Counted from the first letter of the stretch, positions 17,007-24,939 are shown. The stretch is DNA of 33,951 bases from Sphaerobacteraceae bacterium (GCA_007695115.1 REEK01000069.1:1-33951), one strand, 5' to 3'. Numbers and translations: made by a program. Notes: generated by a model from the letters alone, not told the origin.

Positions 17007-17881
17007 CGATCGATTCGCGATCGCAAGCCTTTCCGGCCGATGTTCGTGGTGAAATCACTTCGAGCATCCCCGGTTGCGGACCGGCAATAGCCGATCATTT
17101 TCCGGAGCGCTCTTTGCGCGGCAGGAAGCCAGTACCACGGAATTCTCAACGGGCTGATCTCTAGCGTGATCAGCCCGTTGTATTGTGTCTGGGCCAGTCT
17201 GGCGAGGAATCGCTCGAGTTGAAGATCGCCCTCTCCCGGCGGACGGTGATCGTGCAGCAGGGCGTTGAGAAATGAGGAGCGGAACTGCCGGCCGCCAACA
17301 TCACTGAGATGGATATTGTTGAGCGCGCTGTGGGGTGCCTCGGCGTAGCCTAACAGGTCCCACCCGCTGGCTGCCGCGTGCGCAGTATCGAAGGTTGCGC
17401 CAAAGCCGAACTCCTGGCTCAGAATCCGCCATCGGGTCATGCTCAGCCATTCGTCCATCGATCCGGCGGACGGTTCTGGAGCGAGGTTCTCAATGCTGAC
17501 CACCGCACGGCTGTTGGCGAGAATTTCGTTTGCGGTCTGAACCGTCTCCAGCCATCGACCAGTGAACGCACTGCTTGTTGTGTTGGGAAGATGTACCACC
17601 ATAGCGTCACAGAAATCGAGCTTCTTCACCAGTTGGGCCGAATCCAGAATATCCTGCAGCCACTGCTCCCGTGAAGGTTGACGCAGCCGCATCACCGAGT
17701 GGACCGATGCTATCGGCAGGTTCTGTTCTTCTTCGAGGAAACGCAATCTGGTGGAGCCCTGTGCCGCCATGCGTGGCGACAGCATGATCTCGATGGCATC
17801 GGCGCCCGCGGCATTTCCCATGTCGAAAATGGCCGGCAGCGAGTAGGTCGGAAGTGATCCACTGGAGAAACTGAATCGCAC
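17003..17881 (-). CDS. Sugar phosphate isomerase/epimerase-like TIM-barrel protein
   Basis: The 292-residue product fits the xylose isomerase-like TIM barrel (AP endonuclease 2) superfamily: alternating strands and helices with [45 protein letters not shown] and LITLEISPL, in which His, Glu, Asp and His residues at strand ends are likely metal ligands. The substrate cannot be told; many relatives act on sugars or inositol derivatives. The start is GTG with GGGGAA upstream. It is separated by 129 bases from the S58 peptidase gene, so it may have its own promoter. The stop overlaps that of rpsI. Confidence 0.75.
   Translation of the reverse strand: MRFSFSSGSLPTYSLPAIFDMGNAAGADAIEIMLSPRMAAQGSTRLRFLEEEQNLPIASVHSVMRLRQPSREQWLQDILDSAQLVKKLDFCDAMVVHLPNTTSSAFTGRWLETVQTANEILANSRAVVSIENLAPEPSAGSMDEWLSMTRWRILSQEFGFGATFDTAHAAASGWDLLGYAEAPHSALNNIHLSDVGGRQFRSSFLNALLHDHRPPGEGDLQLERFLARLAQTQYNGLITLEISPLRIPWYWLPAAQRALRKMIGYCRSATGDARSDFTTNIGRKGLRSRIDR
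17006..17024. terminator. Hairpin at the end of the ribosomal operon
   Basis: GCGATCG (17006-17012) and CGATCGC (17018-17024) form a perfect 7-bp stem with an ATTCG loop, beginning on the last base of the rpsI stop. The downstream bases (AAGCCTTTCC) are only weakly U-rich, so it is a poor intrinsic terminator on the + strand. It lies inside the last codons of the convergent gene. Either termination is factor-dependent or this hairpin protects the 3' end. Confidence 0.4.
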
Positions 17882-18010
17882 CGGTTCCCCGTTCCATTCA
17901 GCCGCTAGATCTCATGAATGATTGCTGATGTCAGGCTCAATGGCGTCTGTTGACCTCAGTTTACCATCGGTCTGGAACCAGCGGAACTGACACGGTGCCG
18001 GTATTTCGGC

Positions 18011-18904
18011 TCAATCGGTGTCGTGGATGCTGTTGAGAATAGCCTGGCTGGCAGCTTGCTGGGCTCCGATTGACAATTGGAATACCTCTGCGGGGCTGCC
18101 GGTCGCATCACCTGTCGAAAGTGCAAACACGGTATCTCCATCGAACAGCGTGTGCGCCGGGCGAATTGTCTGAGCGACGCCTGCCTGTGCGCTGGCTGCG
18201 ATGCGATGGAGTGCGTTTGCGTCGAGTGGTCTGTGGACCAGAACCACCCCGATAACGGTGTTCTCTCCGGATCCACTTGATGTGGAAGATGACATGGCGA
18301 TGCTCTGACTCGACGCCCCGTTATTGCCCGGTGTGGTGAGGAAGGTGCCTGAGTCGGGATCGAACACATCGCCGAACGCATTATTGACGAAGATCGCCGT
18401 CACGGTCCCGGAAGGGGTCTCGACCTGTGCCAGCCCAATCCCGGACTTCATCGCTTGCTCCCGACCGGCGATTTTACTGACCGATGCGCCACAACCGGCA
18501 CCAACTACGCCACCCACGAACTGCTGTTCAGCGCTCGATGCGGCAGCATAGCCGTGCTGTCCTTCGGGCCAGACCGCATTGCCGGGGAGCAGATCGAAAA
18601 TGACGGCACCTGCGACAATTGGCACAGGGATTGCCGCCGTTGGAAAGCCTCGCCCCTGTTCCTTCAGCCAGCGCATGACGCCATCCGCCGCTCCCAGACC
18701 GAATGCGCTTCCACCGGTAAGCAGAACTGCGTCAAGGCGCCGCAGCATCCGTCCTGGTCCAAGCAGGTCGGTTTCACGGGTACCTGGTGCGCCACCTCGC
18801 ACGTCCACTGCGGCCGGAACGAGATCCGGTGCAAGGAGTACCGTGCAACCGGTGGTCTTTTCAGGATGAGACCAGTGGCCGAGTTTGAAGTCGGTGACAT
18901 TCAT
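18011..18904 (-). CDS. P1 family peptidase (S58, DmpA-like aminopeptidase)
   Basis: The 297-residue product resembles self-processing aminopeptidases of the DmpA/BapA family (Ntn hydrolase-like). Visible are GCTVLLAPD near the N-terminus, LDAVLLTGGSAFGLGAADGV (58-77), a glycine-rich GGVVGAGCGASVSK (131-144) and, after a serine-rich linker (197-213), ENTVIGVVLVHRPLDA. By analogy, cleavage before Thr216 would free the nucleophile and give alpha and beta chains. The linker MSSSTSSGSG next to the cleavage point is unusually low-complexity. Substrates in the family are N-terminal D- or beta-amino acids; the native role is uncertain. Its ATG overlaps the upstream stop by one base. Confidence 0.82.
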   Translation of the reverse strand: MNVTDFKLGHWSHPEKTTGCTVLLAPDLVPAAVDVRGGAPGTRETDLLGPGRMLRRLDAVLLTGGSAFGLGAADGVMRWLKEQGRGFPTAAIPVPIVAGAVIFDLLPGNAVWPEGQHGYAAASSAEQQFVGGVVGAGCGASVSKIAGREQAMKSGIGLAQVETPSGTVTAIFVNNAFGDVFDPDSGTFLTTPGNNGASSQSIAMSSSTSSGSGENTVIGVVLVHRPLDANALHRIAASAQAGVAQTIRPAHTLFDGDTVFALSTGDATGSPAEVFQLSIGAQQAASQAILNSIHDTD

Positions 18905-19716
18905 CAGGATGTTTCCCTGGTTGTCTTGTCTCGAATGGACTGATCAACTGCTACTCGCAGGCCCGGCTGTGCAATCAATGCTGGACTGCCAAATCCTGCA
19001 GCTGCCTGAGTCAGATAGCGGTCCAGACCTGCGGTCGCCCAGAGATGGGTGAGAATGAGCATCCCGGCGCTGGCATCACGGGCGATCGCGCCGGCTTCGA
19101 AGGCGGAGAGGTGCGGTCTGTCGTCGCTCATGCCAGCGTCGAGTTCCGGGTACGTGCCTTCGCAGATGAGGATGTCGGCATCTCGCGCAAATTCGATCAG
19201 ACTCTCATGTGGGCCGGTATCGGCGAGGTACACCAGCGTGCCCGCTGAGGACTCGAGACGCATAGCCCAGCACGGTACCGGATGATTGGTGCGCAGAAAG
19301 CGAATCTGGACATCTCGCAGCGAGAGAATCTCTTCCGGCTGGTATTCCGAAACCTCGAATGTCGAACTCCAGAAATCGTCGGCAGTCTCAAGGCCCATTG
19401 AGTAGGCCGTGGCGACCCGTTGCAGGAAGTCGTTACCGGTTGGCGGCATGTGGAGCTGAGGTCGGCTCTGGTCGAGTCCGGGTGCGTACTTCAACCCGTA
19501 TCGAAACGGAACCAGGTCCAGTGTGTGATCAGCATGAACGTGTGACACCACCACATGATCGATCTGATCCAGTTCGACGTGTTTCCGTAACTCCTGAAGC
19601 GTATTCGGGCCGCAATCGAGCAATATGTTTTCGCTGTCGGTCTTCACCAGATAGCTTGATGATCCCTGGCCCGGATTCGGGCAGGCAGCAGCACCTCCCA
19701 ATACAACCAGTTCCAT
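18904..19716 (-). CDS. Metallo-beta-lactamase fold hydrolase, YhfI/RNase Z-like
   Basis: The 270-residue protein carries the binuclear zinc motif SHVHADHTLD (His59, His61, Asp63, His64), with further likely ligands His145 (NHPVP), Asp166 (LADTGPH), His202 (HLSAFEAG) and His224 (ILTHLW). This pattern matches the RNase Z/arylsulfatase-like branch that includes B. subtilis YhfI, a probable phosphodiesterase. The exosite arm of true tRNase Z is not seen, so tRNA processing is not claimed. ATG 19716 is used; a GTG one codon before is also possible. It lies nine bases after the phosphatase gene. Confidence 0.85.
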   Translation of the reverse strand: MELVVLGGAAACPNPGQGSSSYLVKTDSENILLDCGPNTLQELRKHVELDQIDHVVVSHVHADHTLDLVPFRYGLKYAPGLDQSRPQLHMPPTGNDFLQRVATAYSMGLETADDFWSSTFEVSEYQPEEILSLRDVQIRFLRTNHPVPCWAMRLESSAGTLVYLADTGPHESLIEFARDADILICEGTYPELDAGMSDDRPHLSAFEAGAIARDASAGMLILTHLWATAGLDRYLTQAAAGFGSPALIAQPGLRVAVDQSIRDKTTRETS

Positions 19717-19725
19717 CACCCTAGC

Positions 19726-20358
19726 CTAGGCCCTTTCGGTATCTTTGAGATGATCTACGTCATTGAGCTCGATCAGTTCAGCAGGACTCTTCCCATTGAG
19801 CCGGAGACGAGTGACCGAGCAGTTTTCCACCAGGTAATTGATGGCATCGTCCGGGTTATCGCTGGTAAGCCGGGCCACGGCAGAGGCGATGACGATCAGG
19901 TGTGCCACGACGATGACGCGCCCGCTTCCGCTGGCGGAAGTAATGCGGTCGAGCGACTGCGAGACACGCTCATAGATTGACCGACGCGACTCACCGTTCG
20001 GGAAGGGATGATCGAATCCATCTGGATCGAACAAGCTCGAGTACACCGCTGGGAAACGAACCTGTAGATCTTCGAACGTCACGCCTTCCAGGTCGCCAAA
20101 GTCGAACTCCCGCAGGTCCGGGTCGATCATTGGAGTCAGGCCCGTCTGGCTAGCAATCAGCTCCGCAGTGGTTCTGGCACGGACGAGCGGGCTGGAATAG
20201 ACGGCATGAACGTCTTCGAGGCGCGCTAGCCGACTGGCAACCAGCGATGCCTGTTCGATCCCTTTGCTCGCCAGGGGAGTATCAGTCCGTCCATGGAGTA
20301 GACCACGATTGTTGCTATCGGTCGTTCCGTGTCGTATCAGTACTATTTCCGCGTTCAC
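19726..20358 (-). CDS. Histidine phosphatase family protein
   Basis: The 210-residue product has the phosphoglycerate mutase-like fold: catalytic LIRHGTTDSN (His10), GRTDTPL, YSSPLVRARTTAE, and acid/base Glu84 in LREFDFGDLEG. The second histidine is His153 in VIVVAHLIVIAS, where the usual HGG is HLI, a small departure. Such enzymes dephosphorylate varied small molecules (alpha-ribazole phosphate, sugar phosphates); the substrate is not identifiable. The start is GTG, four bases after nth, indicating an operon. Confidence 0.88.
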   Translation of the reverse strand: MNAEIVLIRHGTTDSNNRGLLHGRTDTPLASKGIEQASLVASRLARLEDVHAVYSSPLVRARTTAELIASQTGLTPMIDPDLREFDFGDLEGVTFEDLQVRFPAVYSSLFDPDGFDHPFPNGESRRSIYERVSQSLDRITSASGSGRVIVVAHLIVIASAVARLTSDNPDDAINYLVENCSVTRLRLNGKSPAELIELNDVDHLKDTERA

Positions 20359-20362
20359 TGAA

Positions 20363-21121
20363 TCAACTGGCCCTCTCGCCTTGCGACTGCTTTGCCGACA
20401 ACTCTGTCGCAGTCTCGACTCTTCGATAGTCGCACACGCCGGACAGGACGCACGTGTTACATGAGGGTACTCGAGATCTGCAGGTTCGGCGCCCGTGGTG
20501 AATCAGGTGCATGTGAAATCGATAGGAATCCTCGTCTGGGACGATATCGAGCAAGTCCTCGTGAGCACGTTCAGCTGACACCCTGGGACCGATCAACCCG
20601 ATTCGCCTGGCAACGCGATGAACGTGGGTGTCAACCGGCACAACCGGCTGACCAACGCCGAACAACAGCACACAGGCTGCGGTTTTCGGTCCGATCCCGT
20701 TGAAGCTGCTCAACCAGTTCATCGCCTCAGAGGGAGACATGCGCTCCAGCCTGGCCAGCAGTGTCGCGTTGGGATCCGAATCGCCCTCGTCGACTACCTC
20801 CCGAAGCACCGCCTGAATGCGGGGTGCTTTCTGGTTTGCTAGCCCTCCTGATCGAATCGTCTCGATGACATCCCCGGTGTTGGCCTGAATGACTGACTGC
20901 CAGTCAGGGTAGGCAGACTTGAGTGATGTGAATGCCCGGTGGGTGTTGGTATCCGACGTGTTCTGCGACAGGATGGTTCCCACAAGCTCATCCACTGGTT
21001 GCTTGCTTGGGTTCCACTCGGACGGCTGCCATTCCTGATCGAGGAGCAAGAGAATCTCCGCCACCAGTGATCGGAGGGAGCTCGCGTCTGCAACTGAATT
21101 CAGCTTCTGTTGCTCAGTCAT
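20363..21121 (-). CDS. nth: Endonuclease III family DNA glycosylase (iron-sulfur)
   Basis: The 252-residue protein has the helix-hairpin-helix FNGIGPKTAACVLLF with the catalytic lysine Lys146, the VPVDTHVHRV motif with Asp164, and a C-terminal 4Fe-4S motif C-x6-C-x2-C-x5-C (Cys214, 221, 224, 230). Lys and Asp together predict a bifunctional glycosylase/AP lyase for oxidised pyrimidines. It is 40 or so residues longer than E. coli Nth at the N-terminus. ATG 21121 is preferred; a GTG lies six codons upstream. A TACAAT six bases before the ATG could give a leaderless transcript. Divergent from malQ. Confidence 0.88.
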   Translation of the reverse strand: MTEQQKLNSVADASSLRSLVAEILLLLDQEWQPSEWNPSKQPVDELVGTILSQNTSDTNTHRAFTSLKSAYPDWQSVIQANTGDVIETIRSGGLANQKAPRIQAVLREVVDEGDSDPNATLLARLERMSPSEAMNWLSSFNGIGPKTAACVLLFGVGQPVVPVDTHVHRVARRIGLIGPRVSAERAHEDLLDIVPDEDSYRFHMHLIHHGRRTCRSRVPSCNTCVLSGVCDYRRVETATELSAKQSQGERAS

Positions 21122-21234
21122 GCGATGATTGTACTGCACTGCGAGTCACCTGCTCGGTGGCACATCCATTGGTCAGAGGATTGCGAAGCATCGTCTGCGA
21201 GATTCGACTTTATATCGGGAAAGTACCTGTAACC

Positions 21235-22752
21235 ATGTATCAACGAAGCAGTGGATTGCTCTGCCACATTACATCATTGCCTGGCCCGCACGGGATTGGA
21301 GACCTTGGCCCGTCTGCATTCCAGTTCGTGGACTTACTGGCGTCCGCGGGTCAGCACATCTGGCAGGTGTTGCCACTCGGACCAGCCGGTGCTGGCGATT
21401 CCCCGTATGACTCTCGATCCTCGTTTGCTGGCAATCCGATGCTGATCTCGATGATCGGACTGGTGGACGACGGTCTGCTCGGATCCAGCGATATCGCCTC
21501 GGTTCCCGATTTCCGAACGGATCTGGTCGAATTTCGCAAGGTAGAGAAATGGAAAGGCCTGCGTCTCCGCAAAGCGTTCGAGGCGTTCGCTGCGGGCGAT
21601 TTCCCGGAACTTCAGTCCAGTATGGAAGCATTCCAGCAGAAGTCCACAGACTGGCTCGATGATTTCGCACTCTATCAGGCGATTCGTGAGCACTTCGACG
21701 GCGAACCGTGGTTCAAGTGGCCGCGGGATCTCCGTATGCGCGAACCTGCAGCACTCGAGCGGGCGGCGAAAACGTCTGCCGATCAAGTCGCGTTTCACAG
21801 GTTCGTGCAGTTCCTGTTCGAGAGACAGTGGCAGGAGCTCAAGCAGTATGCGAACCGGAATGAGATCGCGATCATGGGTGACATCCCGATTTACGTTGCG
21901 CTGGACAGCGCAGACGTCTGGGCGAACCAGTCGCAGTTTCTGCTCGATGAGGCCGGCCAACCCACGAAACAGGCAGGTGTTCCGCCAGATCTCTTTGCCG
22001 AAGATGGACAGCTCTGGGGGAATCCAGTCTACGACTGGGAGAAGATGCGGAAGGACGACTATGCATGGTGGACCGAGCGGATGCGCCGGGTTTGTGAGCT
22101 AACCGATCTGGTTCGCGTTGATCACTTTCGAGGATTTGCGGCTGGCTGGCAGGTACCAGCAGGAGAAGAGACGGCCAGAAATGGAACCTGGGTTCAGGGA
22201 CCGGGACTGGCGTTTTTCGACTCACTCCGTGAGCAGTTAGGGAATCTGCCGATCGTGGTTGAGGATCTTGGCGTGATTACTCCCGATGTCGAAGAGCTGC
22301 GGGACTCCCTCGGGTATCCAGGCATGAAGGTGATCCAGTTTGCTTTTGGCAATGGAGCGGACAACCCATACCTGCCGCACAACCATCGAACGAACTCGAT
22401 GGTCTACTCGGGAACACACGATAATGAGACGACGTTCGGCTGGTATCAGTCCGCGAATCGGGCTACGCAGCGACACATTCGCCAGTATCTGCAGACCCGT
22501 AAAAACAGGGTTGCTCGCGACGTAGTCCGGACTACCTGGGCCAGCGTTGGCGTAATTGCCTGTGCACCGGTTCAGGACATTCTGGGGCTCGGCAACGAGG
22601 CTCGCATGAACGTTCCGGGGCTACCGACGGGAAACTGGGGCTGGAGACTTTCGCGTCTGGATCTTCTTGCCGAACACGCTCAGTGGCTAAACGAGCTCTC
22701 CACGCTATATGGCCGGACGAGTCCGCCGGTCAGCGTGGAATCGTCGACATGA
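21235..22752 (+). CDS. malQ: 4-alpha-glucanotransferase (amylomaltase, GH77)
   Basis: MalQ moves alpha-1,4-glucan segments between maltodextrins. The 505-residue product has the family length and catalytic residues: nucleophile Asp296 (VRVDHFRGF), acid/base Glu343 (VVEDLGVITPDVEELR) and Asp396 (YSGTHDNETT). The N-terminus SSGLLCHITSLPGPHGIGDLG is canonical. The open frame continues upstream to 20932 but that part overlaps nth antisense and is not homologous; ATG 21235 is used, without a strong Shine-Dalgarno. Its TGA abuts the sortase stop in a TGATCA palindrome. Confidence 0.95.
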   Translation: MYQRSSGLLCHITSLPGPHGIGDLGPSAFQFVDLLASAGQHIWQVLPLGPAGAGDSPYDSRSSFAGNPMLISMIGLVDDGLLGSSDIASVPDFRTDLVEFRKVEKWKGLRLRKAFEAFAAGDFPELQSSMEAFQQKSTDWLDDFALYQAIREHFDGEPWFKWPRDLRMREPAALERAAKTSADQVAFHRFVQFLFERQWQELKQYANRNEIAIMGDIPIYVALDSADVWANQSQFLLDEAGQPTKQAGVPPDLFAEDGQLWGNPVYDWEKMRKDDYAWWTERMRRVCELTDLVRVDHFRGFAAGWQVPAGEETARNGTWVQGPGLAFFDSLREQLGNLPIVVEDLGVITPDVEELRDSLGYPGMKVIQFAFGNGADNPYLPHNHRTNSMVYSGTHDNETTFGWYQSANRATQRHIRQYLQTRKNRVARDVVRTTWASVGVIACAPVQDILGLGNEARMNVPGLPTGNWGWRLSRLDLLAEHAQWLNELSTLYGRTSPPVSVESST

Positions 22753-23643
22753 TCAACTCACGAGGGCGGCGTAGACTACCATCGTCTCGGTGTATCGACC
22801 AGCAGAGCTATCCCATGTGCCTGCACAGGTGATCAGCGCCAGTTGCGGGTCGCCTTCACGGGAGAAGATCGACTTCGGGAGATTGGTAGCGTCGTAGGAG
22901 ACTTTCGCAGTCACCTGCCATGTCTGGACAGATCCATCGTCCATGGTGATCATAATCTCGTCGAGGATGTCGACAAACTGAAGATCGTAAAAGACTGAAC
23001 GTCCCTGGGCATCGTCCAGATGGCCGGCGAAGACCGATGAACCGTCCTGTCCCGGTCGAGGCCCGTACCGATACCAGCCGACGGTGTTGAAGTCGTCGGG
23101 TACCTGCATCGAACGGTCTGCGTCGATCCCTACGTCTGTGACGTCCGCGGAGATCGAAAGTGAGGGCACTTCGAGCTTCGCAGGATCCGGGGTGGTGGAG
23201 CTCTCCATCGTGCTGACGGAAGCAGACTTCCAGCTTACGACACTCCGGTTCTCGTCGCTGGTAGTCCCGTTTGCTGCAGCCTGTTCGCCGTTCGAAGTCA
23301 CGTCATCTGCATCGTCCGAGTCTGCTGATTCCAACGATTCATCTTCGTCTGACTCTACGAGCGACCCGTGGGAAGCCAGCCAGTTGCAGAATCGGGATAT
23401 CCGCTTGCAGTCTTCCCGAGTGCGTTCGGGTGGTGGAGCCGGGAATTCGTACTCGAGTGATGAGGAGGCTGGCTGAGCGTACTCACCAACGAACTCACTG
23501 CTCAGGTTCAGTCCAGTTGATCGGGCCCAGTCACCCCCGGATGACTCTCGTTCGTATGCCTGTGTACTCCCGATCGAAATCGGAGTCATGAGTGCGATGA
23601 GAGCGGAGCAGAGGATTGCAAGCTGAATGTTCCGACGATTCAT
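22753..23643 (-). CDS. Class F sortase
   Basis: Sortases are membrane-anchored transpeptidases joining surface proteins to the cell wall or to pilins. The 296-residue product has an N-terminal hydrophobic anchor (about residues 5-27), a long acidic and serine-rich linker (about 60-155, including ESDEDESLESADSDDADD), then the sortase domain with VGWYRYGPRPGQDGSSVFAGH (catalytic His208), LALITC (Cys273) and GRYTETMVVYA (Arg283). The pattern matches class F, common in Actinobacteria and Chloroflexota. ATG 23643 is chosen; a GTG three codons earlier is possible. Upstream is a likely substrate gene in the same orientation. Confidence 0.85.
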   Translation of the reverse strand: MNRRNIQLAILCSALIALMTPISIGSTQAYERESSGGDWARSTGLNLSSEFVGEYAQPASSSLEYEFPAPPPERTREDCKRISRFCNWLASHGSLVESDEDESLESADSDDADDVTSNGEQAAANGTTSDENRSVVSWKSASVSTMESSTTPDPAKLEVPSLSISADVTDVGIDADRSMQVPDDFNTVGWYRYGPRPGQDGSSVFAGHLDDAQGRSVFYDLQFVDILDEIMITMDDGSVQTWQVTAKVSYDATNLPKSIFSREGDPQLALITCAGTWDSSAGRYTETMVVYAALVS

Positions 23644-23688
23644 GAACCTCACCAGTTAGTTACCAATTGATCCAATTCGGACAGCGAC

Positions 23689-23719
23689 GTAGGCGTTGCG
23701 AGTATATCGCAACGCCTAC
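23689..23719. repeat. Perfect 13-bp inverted repeat between sortase and DUF4397 genes
   Basis: GTAGGCGTTGCGA (23689-23701) and TCGCAACGCCTAC (23707-23719) are exact reverse complements around a GTATA loop. It lies 22 bases downstream of the DUF4397 stop and about 45 bases before the sortase start. No U-run follows on either strand, so it is not a canonical intrinsic terminator; it could act as a 3'-end stabiliser or attenuator lowering sortase relative to its substrate, or as a protein-binding operator. Confidence 0.8.
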
Positions 23720-23741
23720 ATCTAGAGTCGTGCCAATTCGA

Positions 23742-24545
23742 TTAGTTGAACTGTCGTCGCAGGGCGATTGCCGAGCCGGACAGAACGAACACACCCAGGC
23801 CAGCAGCCAGCAGGAGCGTCAAGGAGATGCCCTGCTCAGCGGTCGAGCCTGTGCCAGCTGGAACAGACGTTGGTGCATCGTGCAGTCCCGGAATCGTCTG
23901 GACGAGCAGATCGAGCGAACCGTCCTCGAGAGAACCGATCGCGTAGACGATGTAGCTGGTGCCCTCGGCCAGGTCGAAGTCGGCCGGGCCAAGCACTGGT
24001 GCATCATCGCCAGCGGCGCTCACGGCTACGTTGTAGCTCGTGGCCGGAACGTCGAGAGTTGCCTCTTCGCCGTTCACGAAGTTGTCGATCGCAACGTCGC
24101 CATCGACCCAGACATCAACGGCCGGGGCGGCAGCGGCGTGGCGGACGGTCAGACGGGTCTCACCAGCTTCAATGGTGGTGACATCGTTCATGAAGACGGC
24201 GAGCGACGGCGTGCCATCTTCGGTCAGGTGCGCGACGATGGAGGCATTGATGCCTGCCAGGACGTCGGCCGATCCAGCGATTGCTGGTTCGCTATCGGCT
24301 GGTTCGCCAGCGGCGCGAATCTCGATGTCGTAGGTGCCTTCATCGAGTTCCAGCGGATCGGTCACTGAACCTGGCTCGAAGCTCTCGAGAGTCAGATCGC
24401 CATTGACGTAGACATCGACCGTCAGTCCCGGAACGCCGTGAACAACGGTGACGGTGCCGGTATGCGACGATGCGCTGGCGACGCCGGCGACACCAAGGGT
24501 AAGGATCAGGCCCAGGGCCGTGATCAGTCGAATCATACGACTCAT
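23742..24545 (-). CDS. Secreted DUF4397 two-repeat surface protein with sorting-signal-like tail
   Basis: The 267-residue product starts at ATG 24545 behind a consensus GGAGG. Residues 1-26 form a signal peptide (basic MSRMIR, hydrophobic core, VASA cleavage site). Two DUF4397 beta-domain repeats follow at about 31-118 and 132-216, visibly duplicated (DVYVNGD / DVWVDGD; TYDIEIRAAGEP / SYNVAVSAAGDD). The C-terminus has VPAGTGS (228-234), a hydrophobic helix (240-262) and a basic RRQFN end, the layout of a cell-wall sorting signal with a non-canonical motif. The adjacent sortase makes it a probable substrate; otherwise the helix is simply a membrane anchor. Function unknown. Confidence 0.85.
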   Translation of the reverse strand: MSRMIRLITALGLILTLGVAGVASASSHTGTVTVVHGVPGLTVDVYVNGDLTLESFEPGSVTDPLELDEGTYDIEIRAAGEPADSEPAIAGSADVLAGINASIVAHLTEDGTPSLAVFMNDVTTIEAGETRLTVRHAAAAPAVDVWVDGDVAIDNFVNGEEATLDVPATSYNVAVSAAGDDAPVLGPADFDLAEGTSYIVYAIGSLEDGSLDLLVQTIPGLHDAPTSVPAGTGSTAEQGISLTLLLAAGLGVFVLSGSAIALRRQFN

Positions 24546-24939
24546 GCAGATTCCTCCATGCATATATCGGACGAAACGCCGAATACATTCCGGCTGAAAT
24601 TTCGTCGCGACGATCAGAACGTCAGGCGACCTCTCTCTGGTCACCCTGGAGACGGAACCGCTCCGTCTCTCATTGGGCCGCGCAAGATATCCGGTAGGCT
24701 ACTTGCTTTGTCCTCGTCCTAGTCCTTTGGTAAAGCGATTGGTTCGGGCCCGAACCTTGTCGATCTCCTGCCTACCAAATTCTTCTTAGGCTAAAGCAAA
24801 AGCCGTGCCACCACTCTGGTGAAAGTCCACTTTTGCGGACCATCTGAAGAATTGTCGCTCGGGGTCCCAGTGGCATGGGAGGATTAGAGCGGTTGACTGG
24901 AAATCAGCTTATCGTATTGTACATGAGAAGGAGGTCCTG
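24546..24939. other. 394-base spacer rich in inverted repeats
   Basis: No coding frame is convincing. Perfect symmetric elements are TCGTCGCGACGA (24602-24613), an 8-bp stem GAGACGGA/TCCGTCTC (24649-24656 and 24662-24669), and the 16-bp palindrome GGTTCGGGCCCGAACC (24741-24756), flanked by TTTGGTA (24726-24732) and TACCAAA (24773-24779). Four small hairpins follow (GGCT/AGCC 24789-24804, CACC/GGTG 24809-24821, GTCC/GGAC 24825-24840, TCCC/GGGA 24865-24880). The rhodanese promoter is at the right end; the promoter of the DUF4397 gene must lie here too, but was not located. Confidence 0.6.
24893..24920 (+). promoter_or_regulatory. Sigma-70-type promoter of the rhodanese gene
   Basis: TTGACT (24893-24898; five of six to consensus) and TATTGT (24915-24920; four of six) are separated by 16 bases. 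They are followed by a consensus Shine-Dalgarno AAGGAGGTC and the ATG at 24940, giving a very short leader. Confidence 0.5.

Noticed and set aside
20932-21234. A 101-codon N-terminal extension of malQ
   Set aside because: It overlaps nth on the opposite strand, has no similarity to amylomaltases, and the canonical N-terminus starts at 21235.
23084-23476. 130-codon + strand frame over the sortase gene
   Set aside because: It is the antisense of the low-complexity sortase linker; serine-rich composition comes from that bias.
24741-24756. GGTTCGGGCCCGAACC as the T-arm of a tRNA
   Set aside because: No acceptor, D or anticodon arms can be built around it.
24818-24840. GGTGAAAGTCC followed by a GCGGACC as part of a cobalamin riboswitch
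   Set aside because: The rest of the B12-box architecture (long P3-P6 core and the downstream GCCACTG in the same strand) is missing, and the rhodanese promoter lies downstream.
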